This document shows positions 7,405 to 14,802 of a stretch of 20,984 nt of DNA, in pieces; position 1 is the first letter of the stretch; each line of letters opens with the position of its first letter. The DNA is from a virus, in IMG/VR virus record IMGVR_UViG_3300022752_004372, positions 1 through 20,984 of that record. The stretch is one strand, 5' to 3'. Position numbers and translations under genes: made by a program. Under the pieces are notes generated by a model. That model saw nothing but the letters and a program-made list of their open reading frames with translations, made no database searches and was not told the origin of the DNA.

Positions 7405-8679
7405 ATGTTTAATAGAAGAAGCTTTATAAATACGGGCGTTTTAGGATATTTAGGATTAAATCTTGGAGACTACCTCAAATTAAGAGCAGAAGAACCTTCT
7501 GTTAAAAAAGCGAAGGCACAGTCAGTGATTTATATTTATCTGCCGGGTGGGTATGCTCATCAAGAAACATTTGACCCAAAACCGAATAGTCCGATTGATT
7601 ATAGGGGTCCTTTAAATAGTATATCCACAAGTATTCCAGGAATATTTTTTAGTCAATATCTGACAGAAACTGCAAAAATAGCAAATAAAATTAGTATTAT
7701 CAGATCAATGACTCATAGTGAAACAGCACATGAGCGTGGAACTAATAATATGTTTACTGGATATCGTCCTAGTCCAGCCATTCAGTATCCAAGTTTGGGA
7801 TCAGTAGTCAGTCAACAATTAGGAGTCAGGAATAATTTACCTCCATATATAACAGTACCTAATGTACCTAACGAATTTGCTGGTGCTGGATATCTTAGTC
7901 ATAGTTATTCATCATTTAGTCTTGGTGGAAATCCAGAAGATCCAAACTTTAAAGTTAGAGATTTAACACTGCCAGATGGAATATCTATAAATAGATTTGA
8001 CAAAAGAAAAGCAATGCTAGAAATAGTCAACAAAGAGTTCAATGTTAGTCAAAAGTCCGACTCTTTAGATTCTATGAATTCTTTTTATCAAAATGCTTAT
8101 GATATTATGAATTCGTCTCAGGCCATACAAGCATTTGATCTTAATAAAGAAGATGATAATACTAAAGAAATCTACGGAAAAACTGCTGCGGGAATGAGAC
8201 TCTTACTAAGTAGAAGATTAGTAGAAGCAGGAGTCAGATTTGTTAGCGTAAGTTATGGTGGATGGGATCATCATGATAATATAGCATCAAATATGAATAC
8301 TCAGTTACCATCTTTTGATAAAGCTTTTTCTGCACTAATAAATGATCTAGACCAAAAAGGATTACTAGATTCAACACTAGTGTGTGTTGCCACAGAATTT
8401 GGTCGTACACCTAAGATAAATCCCACCGCTGGACGCGACCATTGGCCGCGTGTTTTTTCTATAGTCATGGCAGGAGGCGGAATTAAAAAGGGTCTGGTGC
8501 ATGGCTCCAGCAACGACACAGCGAGTGAACCGCAGGACGATCCAATGAGTGTAGAGGACTGGGGCGCTACTCTATATCATCTGCTAGGAATTGATCATAC
8601 TAAACATTTAATAGCTCCAGGAAATAGACCAGTTAAAATTATTGATAATGGCCACATTATAGATAGTCTTATTGCATGA
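7405..8679 (+). CDS. DUF1501 family protein with twin-arginine-like N-terminus
   Basis: A 424-residue protein. The ATG at 7405 is preferred because AAGGA lies 6 nt upstream and it places NRRSF at residues 3-7, a typical planctomycete DUF1501 Tat-like start; an in-frame GTG at 7375 has neither. The hydrophobic stretch after the arginine pair is short and the Tat signal is only probable. Family hallmarks are FDPKP near 53, GGWDHH at 285-290, ATEFGRTP at 329-336 and GRDHWP at 343-348. The H and D residues resemble metal ligands of the alkaline-phosphatase/sulfatase fold to which DUF1501 is related. The enzymatic reaction is unknown. The family is abundant in Planctomycetes and would be unusual in a phage, so host gene capture is likely. 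The next gene begins immediately after the stop. Confidence 0.88.
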   Translation: MFNRRSFINTGVLGYLGLNLGDYLKLRAEEPSVKKAKAQSVIYIYLPGGYAHQETFDPKPNSPIDYRGPLNSISTSIPGIFFSQYLTETAKIANKISIIRSMTHSETAHERGTNNMFTGYRPSPAIQYPSLGSVVSQQLGVRNNLPPYITVPNVPNEFAGAGYLSHSYSSFSLGGNPEDPNFKVRDLTLPDGISINRFDKRKAMLEIVNKEFNVSQKSDSLDSMNSFYQNAYDIMNSSQAIQAFDLNKEDDNTKEIYGKTAAGMRLLLSRRLVEAGVRFVSVSYGGWDHHDNIASNMNTQLPSFDKAFSALINDLDQKGLLDSTLVCVATEFGRTPKINPTAGRDHWPRVFSIVMAGGGIKKGLVHGSSNDTASEPQDDPMSVEDWGATLYHLLGIDHTKHLIAPGNRPVKIIDNGHIIDSLIA

Positions 8680-8988
8680 ATGGTGTATGTTATGATCAGC
8701 ATATATGATATTATCATAATAGTATTATTATGTTTTAATATATTATGTTTTATTATAGGATATTTATTTGGTAAAATTAATAATAGTAATTTAAAAGTAT
8801 TTAGTAAACATCAAAATACAGAAAATTTAGTATTAGAAAATATTAATATAGATGAAGGTAGAGTTGTAACCAAAATCAGTACAGAAGGATACGAAAAAAA
8901 ATACGAAACCATAGGGACAATCAAAGAGTCAACAGAAAATATCAATACATCTATTAATAAGCTTAAAAACTTGAAGCACGGGAGATGA
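8680..8988 (+). CDS. Small single-span membrane protein
   Basis: A 102-residue protein whose ATG directly follows the DUF1501 stop; a second in-frame ATG at 8692 is an equally possible start, as neither has a strong ribosome binding site. Residues about 6-29 are a continuous hydrophobic segment (IYDIIIIVLLCFNILCFIIG), followed by K-rich and then hydrophilic, probably cytoplasmic, sequence to the C-terminus. Positive residues after the span suggest N-out/C-in topology. I recognise no family. It ends 4 nt before the actin-like gene, so a membrane anchor for the actin-like protein is a reasonable but unproven idea. Confidence 0.68.
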   Translation: MVYVMISIYDIIIIVLLCFNILCFIIGYLFGKINNSNLKVFSKHQNTENLVLENINIDEGRVVTKISTEGYEKKYETIGTIKESTENINTSINKLKNLKHGR

Positions 8989-8992
8989 TAAT

Positions 8993-9994
8993 ATGAGTTG
9001 TGGATTAGATGTTGGTACAAGTTATATAGTCTTGTCAAAACAAACAGTCAGCGGAATATCATATACTGATTTTCGTGATGCTTTTTATATCATTAGACCA
9101 ACAACTCCAGTTGCTATTAAAATGATAGAAAAGGGTTTGCAAGGCAAAACATTTATTAAAGATTCTGATAATTCATTTATTCTTCTAGGCAAAGATGCAA
9201 TAGAAAAAGCTATAGAAAGAAATGATAGTGCTAAAAGACCAATGTATAAGGGTGTAGTATCATCAAAAGAAAAAGAAGCAAAAAAAGTATTGGCTTTTAT
9301 ATTAAAAGAAGTAGTCGGCAAAGCATCGGAGCCAAGTGAAAAACTAATTTTTTGTAGACCAGCACAACCGGTAGATCAGCAAGATGATGATTTTGATGTT
9401 GGTTATCACGAAGATATTGTAAAAAGTATATTAGCAGAACAAGGTTATGATGCTAAGGCAATAAATGAAGCCGAAGCACTATGTTATGCTGGACTAGAAG
9501 ATAGTGACTATACTGGTATAGGAGTTAGTTGTGGTGCAGGAATGACCAATGTTTGTGTTATGTTAAATGGCGAACCAACAGTTACTTTTAGCACCACAAA
9601 GTCTGGGGACTGGATAGATCGTATGGTTGCTGTAGCACTAGGAGAACCAGACAGTGTTGTACAAGCAGAAAAAGAGCAAGGATCTTATACTATAGGACAA
9701 CCTAATGAAAATCCAATATTAGAAGCAGTATGTTCTTACTATGATAGGTTAATAGATTATACAACAAAATATTTGAGTGTAGCATTAAGTAATCATAAAT
9801 CATTACCAAAGTTCAAAGAACCATTAAAAATAGTTGTTGCTGGAGGAACATCTCTGGCACAAGGATATGTTCAAACATTTAAGAATAAATTAATACAAAA
9901 TAATTTTCCGCTACCGATAAAAGAAGTTGTTCATGCAGACGATCCTCTTCATGCTGTTGCAAAAGGGTGCTTAATAGCTGCACAAATATTATGA
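8993..9994 (+). CDS. Actin/MreB/Hsp70-fold ATPase (phage actin-like protein)
   Basis: A 333-residue protein with a good ribosome binding site (GGGAG about 9 nt before ATG). Three signatures of the actin-like ATPase fold are visible. Phosphate 1 is GLDVGTSYIVLS at 4-15. Phosphate 2 is GIGVSCGAGMTNV at 175-187, with NEAEAL just before it as in MreB-like connect regions. The adenosine motif is VVAGGTSLAQGY at about 281-292. The length matches MreB and ParM. Such proteins form filaments used in plasmid partition, cell shape or phage positioning. The gene lies between a single-span membrane protein and a secreted protease whose start overlaps its stop by 4 nt (ATGA). Whether it polymerises cannot be told from sequence. 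An Hsp70-like chaperone without a substrate domain is the alternative. Confidence 0.8.
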   Translation: MSCGLDVGTSYIVLSKQTVSGISYTDFRDAFYIIRPTTPVAIKMIEKGLQGKTFIKDSDNSFILLGKDAIEKAIERNDSAKRPMYKGVVSSKEKEAKKVLAFILKEVVGKASEPSEKLIFCRPAQPVDQQDDDFDVGYHEDIVKSILAEQGYDAKAINEAEALCYAGLEDSDYTGIGVSCGAGMTNVCVMLNGEPTVTFSTTKSGDWIDRMVAVALGEPDSVVQAEKEQGSYTIGQPNENPILEAVCSYYDRLIDYTTKYLSVALSNHKSLPKFKEPLKIVVAGGTSLAQGYVQTFKNKLIQNNFPLPIKEVVHADDPLHAVAKGCLIAAQIL

Positions 9995-10755
9995 CTAAAT
10001 TAATTAAACTATTAACATTAGCAATAATATTAACTACTAATACCTTTGCTGGCACTATAGATCCAGATGTAAAAGATAAACAATATTTAGATCATGCAAA
10101 AAATTTTCCTTATGTTGTATTATTAGTTGGTATTACAAAAAAAGATATTAAATATTCAGGATCAGCTGTTGCATATAAAGATAATATTATTCTAACTGCT
10201 GCTCATTTATTTGAGGATAGTAAAACTTCATCAGTATTAGTTGGTAATAAATTGATTCCTATTAAAAAAATAGTATCTCATCAAAAATATAAACATGATA
10301 TATTTGGTAAATATGATATAGCTATATGTTTACTATCTGATGCGATGAAATTAGAAAAATATCCAGAACTTTATGAAAAAGATGATGAATTAGGGAAATT
10401 TTGTGAGTTATCTGGATACGGTGCAACTGGTAATTTTTTACATGGAGTTAATAGTCCTGGTGGATTTCAAAGGGCAGGATCCAATACTATTGATGGTACT
10501 AATGATTTTTTATTGTTTTGTTCACCTTCCGTTAAGCATAATAAAACATTATTAGAATTTATTATAGCAGCTGGAGATAGCGGTGGAGGATTATTTATCG
10601 ATAATAAATTAGCCGGTATACATTCTGCTGTGATAGAAGATAAGCCAAATAGACATAAATCTAAGTACGGGACAGTCAGTACACATACTCGCATAAGTAA
10701 ATATAGAGATTGGATAAACAGCGAAATCATAAAATTAGAGGAGATAAATAAATAA
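9991..10755 (+). CDS. Secreted trypsin-like (S1 family) serine protease
   Basis: A 254-residue protein. The start at 9991 overlaps the previous stop as ATGA and gives a clean signal peptide: K4 and K7 near the start, hydrophobic LLTLAIILTTNTFA, with likely cleavage after A20. The triad is complete: H72 in LTAAH, D109 in KYDIAI, and S197 in GDSGGG (195-200). The spacing fits the chymotrypsin fold. It should act outside the cytoplasmic membrane, possibly on envelope proteins. Few cysteines are present, so disulfides are limited. With the subtilisin-like gene 2 nt downstream it forms a protease pair. Trypsin-like secreted proteases are rare in phages; lysis, wall modification or processing of phage surface proteins are all possible roles. 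Confidence 0.85.
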   Translation: MTKLIKLLTLAIILTTNTFAGTIDPDVKDKQYLDHAKNFPYVVLLVGITKKDIKYSGSAVAYKDNIILTAAHLFEDSKTSSVLVGNKLIPIKKIVSHQKYKHDIFGKYDIAICLLSDAMKLEKYPELYEKDDELGKFCELSGYGATGNFLHGVNSPGGFQRAGSNTIDGTNDFLLFCSPSVKHNKTLLEFIIAAGDSGGGLFIDNKLAGIHSAVIEDKPNRHKSKYGTVSTHTRISKYRDWINSEIIKLEEINK

Positions 10756-10757
10756 CT

Positions 10758-11693
10758 ATGTTTAATTTTTTAAAATTCAAAAGGAAAAATGAATGCGGAC
10801 TCTTGCCTCATACAAGAGAAAATTTGCACGGTATTTATGGATCAATGCAATTTTATCCATGGCCAATTAAAATGTTTGATGTTGAAAAATGTTGGAATAA
10901 AACCATGGGAGAAAAAGTTGTTGTTGCAGTTCTTGATACGGGATGCGATGTGACACATGAGGATCTAAAAGACAATATTGTTGCAGGTAAAAATATAGTC
11001 GATAATAATAACAATGTTATGGATGAAAATGGTCACGGAACTCATGTTGCTGGCACAATAGGTGCAGCAAATAATATTCTAGGCGTTGTCGGTGTTGCTC
11101 CTAAAGTTAAAATTATGCCTGTTAAAGTATTAGGTGAAAACGGTATGGGATCGAATACCGATGTCGCTAAGGGTATAATATGGGCCTGTGACCACGGCGC
11201 AGATATTATTACTATGTCACTAGGTTCGGAAAATCCATCTAAACAAATAGAAGATGCTCTAAAATATGCTAATACTAAAAAAGTAGTAGTATTTTGTGCT
11301 GCTGGAAATTCTGGTAATGAATCCGATATAAATTATCCAGCTAAATATCCACAAACTATTAGTATAGGGGCTATAGATAAAGATCTTAAAATATGTGATT
11401 TTAGCTGTACTGGAGATAGTCTCGACTTTGTGGCACCCGGTCAGGATATCCCAAGTTCCATTCCAAATAATTCTTATGCAGTTATGAGTGGTACGAGTAT
11501 GGCGACCCCATACGCTGTTGGTTGCGCTGCGTTACTATTGTCTTCCCATAGGAGGTATGACAATAAAAATATCCTATCTAAAGATGATTTTATTAAATTG
11601 TTTAGTCAACAGGCTATAAGATTAAAACAACCAGAATATGCAGGAAATAAAAGATATGAGGGTAATGGTATAATACGTCCAGTAGTTATATAA
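10758..11693 (+). CDS. Subtilisin-like (S8 family) serine protease
   Basis: A 311-residue protein starting 2 nt after the trypsin-like gene. The triad is complete: D60 in VLDTG, H93 in NGHGTHVAGT, and S247 in SGTSMATP, with the oxyanion asparagine N184 in AAGNSGNE. There is no signal peptide and only about 45 residues precede the catalytic domain, too few for a usual secreted-subtilisin prodomain. The N-terminal layout (LLPHTRENLHGIYG..., then an IK..D.EKCW segment) recalls intracellular subtilisins of Bacillus, which carry a short inhibitory N-terminal extension. It may therefore act in the cytoplasm or after lysis. The substrate is unknown. Processing of phage proteins or degradation of host proteins are options. 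Confidence 0.88.
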   Translation: MFNFLKFKRKNECGLLPHTRENLHGIYGSMQFYPWPIKMFDVEKCWNKTMGEKVVVAVLDTGCDVTHEDLKDNIVAGKNIVDNNNNVMDENGHGTHVAGTIGAANNILGVVGVAPKVKIMPVKVLGENGMGSNTDVAKGIIWACDHGADIITMSLGSENPSKQIEDALKYANTKKVVVFCAAGNSGNESDINYPAKYPQTISIGAIDKDLKICDFSCTGDSLDFVAPGQDIPSSIPNNSYAVMSGTSMATPYAVGCAALLLSSHRRYDNKNILSKDDFIKLFSQQAIRLKQPEYAGNKRYEGNGIIRPVVI

Positions 11694-11770
11694 GATATAA
11701 TCTCCCCCAGCTGCATAAATAATAATCATGTTTCTAATACTGTCAACCGCCAAGCCATATAAAAAAAATC

Positions 11771-11798
11771 TTGACTCTGGTTTGGTACAGGGTACTAT
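11771..11798 (+). promoter_or_regulatory. Sigma-70-like promoter
   Basis: TTGACT (11771-11776) and TACTAT (11793-11798) are separated by 16 nt and stand 21 nt before the ATG at 11819, with AGGAG in between. The -35 matches consensus at five of six positions, the -10 at four of six. It lies in the 125-nt gap after the subtilisin-like gene and probably drives the run of small genes that follows. No terminator hairpin is seen in the gap. Confidence 0.6.
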
Positions 11799-11818
11799 GT
11801 AGTAGGAGTGAATCGGCG

Positions 11819-11995
11819 ATGAACCAAGACGATAGAAAAATACAAAGACAGCAAAGTTTAAAGAACAAAAACTTTGATAAGTCCGGTGTAGACGAAAATT
11901 ATCAGCAATACAAAAAACAAAAAACAGAAATAAAAAAGAAAAAAGAAGACTTAGATCAGGAAGACTGGGAATACTGGAAAGAATATTATAAATGA
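11819..11995 (+). CDS. Small highly charged hypothetical protein
   Basis: A 58-residue protein. The ATG at 11819 has AGGAG 10 nt upstream; an in-frame ATG-free extension to 11771 would run through the promoter and is rejected. The protein is mostly K, E, D, Q, N and Y, predicted helical and possibly coiled coil (KKQKTEIKKKKEDLDQEDW). There is no hydrophobic core, so it may be disordered or fold with a partner. It is the first gene behind a good promoter, and its stop overlaps the next start as ATGA. No family is recognised. Confidence 0.6.
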   Translation: MNQDDRKIQRQQSLKNKNFDKSGVDENYQQYKKQKTEIKKKKEDLDQEDWEYWKEYYK

Positions 11996-12240
11996 AATTA
12001 TTGGAAGAATTATCAGGAGGAGATGTTTTTCTATATAATAATAATATATTTATTCTTACTATAGACTACAAACAAAAGCAAAATATACAATTAAAAAATT
12101 GCATATCTCTTAAGGATGGGTCTTCAAGATGGATAGAGTCTTCTATTTTAGTAGAAAATGTACCAATTTTTACAACTCAAACAGATGGCACAATAATACC
12201 TATAAAAGAAACAAAGAAAACAGATGAGTTGGGCAACTAA
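11992..12240 (+). CDS. Small hypothetical protein
   Basis: An 82-residue protein that starts with an ATGA overlap on the preceding stop, so translation is likely coupled. The sequence is predicted mostly beta: LSGGDVFLYNNNIFILTIDYK, then LKNCISLKDGSSRWIESSILVENVPIF and a TDGTIIPIKE end. This 'GDVF...N.IYILT.DYK...C.SL.DG..RW' pattern resembles small proteins I associate with T4-like cyanophages, whose function is not known. No membrane segment or metal motif is present. The last 17 nt overlap the next gene. Confidence 0.62.
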   Translation: MKLLEELSGGDVFLYNNNIFILTIDYKQKQNIQLKNCISLKDGSSRWIESSILVENVPIFTTQTDGTIIPIKETKKTDELGN

Positions 12241-12475
12241 AATAAAAAATTTCTGTAAAGCTTTATGGTTTCACATAGGCTACGGATTACCGAAATGTAG
12301 TCAGCAACAAATAAATAAAAGATTTCTAATATGTTTAGATTGTGAATTTTATGACTTAAAGCACAAAGAATGCTTGCAGTGTGGATGTAATATATCTCCT
12401 AAGAAAAAATTTCTAAATAAGTTAGCCTGGGCTGATCAAAAATGTCCAATAAACAAATGGAATAAAGAAATATGA
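12224..12475 (+). CDS. Small cysteine-rich, probably zinc-binding protein
   Basis: An 83-residue protein overlapping its upstream neighbour by 17 nt. Cysteines are arranged as C37-x2-C40, C50-x2-C53-x-C55 and C74-P, a spacing that fits one or two structural zinc sites. The pattern RF.IC..C...... C..CGC....K....A....CP..KW matches small phage proteins common in T4-like genomes and otherwise uncharacterised. The N-terminal 25 residues are helical and amphipathic with W and F. The stop overlaps the next start as ATGA. A regulatory or adaptor role is possible; none is shown. Confidence 0.65.
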   Translation: MSWATKIKNFCKALWFHIGYGLPKCSQQQINKRFLICLDCEFYDLKHKECLQCGCNISPKKKFLNKLAWADQKCPINKWNKEI

Positions 12476-13017
12476 GTACTCTATTAAATAAAAAAATTGT
12501 TACATATAATAATATTTCTCTATTTGATAATGTTAAAGGTTTATTAAAAAATGAATCTTCAAAATTTTTTATTATACCAAACATATGTTGGCCATACAAT
12601 AAAAAAATATCTAGTTTTTCTAGACAACTATATGAACATTATCCTATAGTAGAAGCTAATATAAATACTAGTAATATTCCAAAAAATTTATGTAGTATGT
12701 TATTAGCAGAAAAAAATACTATTACTAAAGGAAAAATCTTTATCGCAAATATGTATTGTCAGAATTCTAAAAAGAAAAATAATAGACTAATACATTATGG
12801 ACAATTAGTTTACTGTATGTATGAAATTAAAAATTTTATCCAAAATTTGAAAGATAATTTTCCAGATTTTACAACAGAAATACATTGTCCAAAATTTGGC
12901 ATTGGTAGTTGTGGTGGAAACTGGATTTTTATACAAGACTTGATAGATGATATTTGGGCATTAAATAATATTTACATTTATAATCATACTAACTCGAAGA
13001 AAAATCATAATGACTAA
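12472..13017 (+). CDS. Macrodomain-like protein (putative ADP-ribose-binding)
   Basis: A 181-residue protein, translationally overlapped on both sides. The fold-level pattern fits macrodomains: a first strand FFIIPNICW at 32-40 in place of the usual 'I.HqVN..G', and a helix ending SSFSRQLYEHYP at 47-58. Then come GKIFIANMYCQ at 87-97, HYGQLVYCMYEI at 108-119, and the most diagnostic part, CPKFGIGSCGGNWIFIQDLI at 139-158. That last segment parallels the 'P.iGcGlaGG.W..v..li' segment of Poa1-like ADP-ribose-1''-phosphate phosphatases. Such proteins hydrolyse or bind ADP-ribose derivatives from tRNA splicing or NAD metabolism. The N-terminal loop is divergent (no N..G), so catalysis is uncertain. 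Confidence 0.6.
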   Translation: MSTLLNKKIVTYNNISLFDNVKGLLKNESSKFFIIPNICWPYNKKISSFSRQLYEHYPIVEANINTSNIPKNLCSMLLAEKNTITKGKIFIANMYCQNSKKKNNRLIHYGQLVYCMYEIKNFIQNLKDNFPDFTTEIHCPKFGIGSCGGNWIFIQDLIDDIWALNNIYIYNHTNSKKNHND

Positions 13018-13144
13018 TGTAATTGTAGTATTAGTAATGATATCTGGTATTATTCATGGTTTAATAAAACTATCCGAATCTAATCACAGTACGGTTAGAT
13101 ACGATAATCTTTTTAATTTTCTATTTGATATAAAGCAAAAATGA
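13010..13144 (+). CDS. 44-residue membrane peptide
   Basis: A short open frame that fills the only gap in this block. Its ATG (13010) overlaps the macrodomain-like gene by 8 nt, and its TGA (13142-13144) overlaps the next start as ATGA, the same overlap used by its neighbours. Residues 2-19 (TNVIVVLVMISGIIHGLI) are hydrophobic enough for one membrane span; the remainder is polar with a K-rich end. The size and layout fit small phage membrane peptides, but no holin or inhibitor identity can be assigned. Confidence 0.5.
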   Translation: MTNVIVVLVMISGIIHGLIKLSESNHSTVRYDNLFNFLFDIKQK

Positions 13145-13671
13145 ATAGGCTTAAAAATCAGAGAGTCTACCTTGCTGGCGCTGTTGACAGAGCCAAAGAT
13201 AGAGGTTGTGGATGGAGAGAAGATATAACTCCTTTTCTTCGTAGTTTAGGTGTTGTAGTATTTAATCCTATTATTAAACCCTCAGAAATAGGATTAGAAG
13301 ATAAAGATACTCATAGCCTTAAAGGCAAACTGAAAAAGCAACATAGATTTGATGAGCTTTCAAGTATGATGAAAGTAATTAGATCTGTTGATTTAAGATT
13401 AGTTGATATTAGTGATTTTATGATAGTAAATTTGGATCTAGATATTCATCCATGCGGAACACTAGAAGAAATTTTTTGGGCAAATAGACAAAAGAAACCT
13501 ATCATAATTCATATGGTGCAAGGAAAAGAACACGCTCCAGACTGGTTATTTGGTGCTATTCCTCATCAAATGATTTTCTCAGACTGGAAAGATATATTCT
13601 CATATCTTGAACATATTAATTCATCAGAAAACATCAACACGTATAGGAGATGGTATTTTTTTTCCGTATAG
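13141..13671 (+). CDS. Nucleoside 2-deoxyribosyltransferase-like protein
   Basis: A 176-residue protein whose ATG overlaps the upstream 44-aa gene. It has the flavodoxin-like pattern of the nucleoside 2-deoxyribosyltransferase/DUF4406 superfamily: a first strand VYLAGAVD at 9-16, GWREDI at 24-29, VVVFNP at 38-43, SDFMIVNLD at 91-99, and GTLEEIFWA at 106-114. In that last motif E109 or E110 would be the catalytic nucleophile, and PIIIHM (120-125) follows. These enzymes swap or hydrolyse the base of deoxynucleosides or nucleotides. The direct neighbour is GMP reductase, which suggests purine pool remodelling. Substrate specificity cannot be inferred. The C-terminal 25 residues are less conserved-looking. 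Confidence 0.62.
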   Translation: MNRLKNQRVYLAGAVDRAKDRGCGWREDITPFLRSLGVVVFNPIIKPSEIGLEDKDTHSLKGKLKKQHRFDELSSMMKVIRSVDLRLVDISDFMIVNLDLDIHPCGTLEEIFWANRQKKPIIIHMVQGKEHAPDWLFGAIPHQMIFSDWKDIFSYLEHINSSENINTYRRWYFFSV

Positions 13672-13674
13672 TAT

Positions 13675-14802
13675 ATGAAAATTATAGATGGAATCAAATT
13701 AGATTTTGATGATGTTTTAATTAGACCCAAAAGATCTTCATTGGGTAGTAGATCGGAAGTTTCTTTGATTAGAAAATTTATTTTTCCACAATCTTCTAGA
13801 TCAATAGAATGTATTCCAATAATAGCTGCCAATATGGACACAACAGGAACTTTCAAAATGGCAGAAGTACTTGGTGATTCAAAGTGTCTAACGTGTTTAC
13901 ATAAGCACTATTCACCGGATAAACTTATTAATTTCTTTTCTTTACCAATATCCAAATATGCATTTTATTCAACAGGAATATCTATAAAAGATATAGAAAA
14001 ATTAGATTATATCTTTTTACAGCTTCATAATAAGGGATATGAATATCCAAATATCTGTATAGATGTGGCTAATGGCTATAGTGAATTATTCGTAAATACT
14101 GTTAAAGAAATAAGAGAAAAATATCCTTCGACTATTATTATGGCTGGTAATATAGTTACGCCCGAGATGACAGAAGAACTATTAATTCATGGAAGAGTTG
14201 ATATAGTCAAGGTAGGTATAGGCCCAGGCAGCGTTTGTACAACAAGACTTAAAACCGGCATCGGATACCCCCAACTATCTGCTGTAATGGAGTGTGCAGA
14301 CGCCGCTCATGGTCTACAAGGACACATTTGTGCTGACGGAGGATGTAAAACACCGGCAGATGTTTGTAAGGCTTTTGGCGGAAATGCAGACTTTACGATG
14401 TTAGGAGGAATTTTTGCTGGAACCGATTGTTGTGACGGAGAATGGGAATACGAATATCGTTGCGCCATTATTAATAACGACAGAGAAGTAGTTAGAGAAT
14501 GGTGGCAACCAAATGATCCTGGCTATCATCCACCAGAAAAAAGAAAAAAATCTTTAAAATTTTATGGTATGAGTAGTAAAGAGGCTATGAATAAACATAA
14601 TGGAGGAGTTGCCGATTACAGAACCAGCGAGGGTAAGTGCGTTACAATTCCGTATAAAGGAGAAACTACTCATATATTACAGGATATCTTGGGTGGTCTA
14701 AGAAGTGCATGTACATATATTGGAGCACAATCTATAAAAGACTTTAGCAAAAAAACTATTTTTATTAGAGTAAACCAAACACACAATAAGGTATTTCAAT
14801 GA
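13675..14802 (+). CDS. guaC: GMP reductase (GuaC-like, IMPDH/GMPR family)
   Basis: A 375-residue protein that aligns by eye along nearly its whole length with GuaC (E. coli 347 aa). Visible motifs are LDFDDVLIRPKRS at 9-21 and GPGSVCTTR at 183-191 with catalytic C188. Then come TGIGYPQLSAVMEC at 194-207, ADGGCKTPADVCKAFG at 220-235, FYGMSS at 296-301, YRTSEGK near 315-321 and GGLRSACTY. No CBS domains are inserted, and the MSS..A...H.GG block points to GMP reductase rather than IMP dehydrogenase. The reaction is GMP + NADPH to IMP + NH3 + NADP+. Between residues about 255 and 294, where GuaC has a short loop, there are about 20 extra residues rich in W, E and P. It ends in an ATGA overlap with the glycosyltransferase gene. 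Confidence 0.9.
   Translation: MKIIDGIKLDFDDVLIRPKRSSLGSRSEVSLIRKFIFPQSSRSIECIPIIAANMDTTGTFKMAEVLGDSKCLTCLHKHYSPDKLINFFSLPISKYAFYSTGISIKDIEKLDYIFLQLHNKGYEYPNICIDVANGYSELFVNTVKEIREKYPSTIIMAGNIVTPEMTEELLIHGRVDIVKVGIGPGSVCTTRLKTGIGYPQLSAVMECADAAHGLQGHICADGGCKTPADVCKAFGGNADFTMLGGIFAGTDCCDGEWEYEYRCAIINNDREVVREWWQPNDPGYHPPEKRKKSLKFYGMSSKEAMNKHNGGVADYRTSEGKCVTIPYKGETTHILQDILGGLRSACTYIGAQSIKDFSKKTIFIRVNQTHNKVFQ

Noticed and set aside
7405-8679. Reading the whole window as planctomycete chromosome because of DUF1501
   Set aside because: rIIA/rIIB-like pair, gp55-like sigma and virion-associated modules on one strand with phage-like gene overlaps outweigh a single bacterial-type gene.
11694-11770. Terminator after the subtilisin-like gene
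   Set aside because: I could find no stem-loop with a T-run here, although a promoter follows; any termination would have to be of another kind.
13566-13856. Reverse-strand open frame opposite the deoxyribosyltransferase/GMP reductase junction
   Set aside because: It is antisense to two well-supported genes and the translation has no recognisable family features.
13675-14802. IMP dehydrogenase
   Set aside because: No CBS domains, no IMPDH flap motif, and the FYGMSS...GGLRSACTY end matches GMP reductase.
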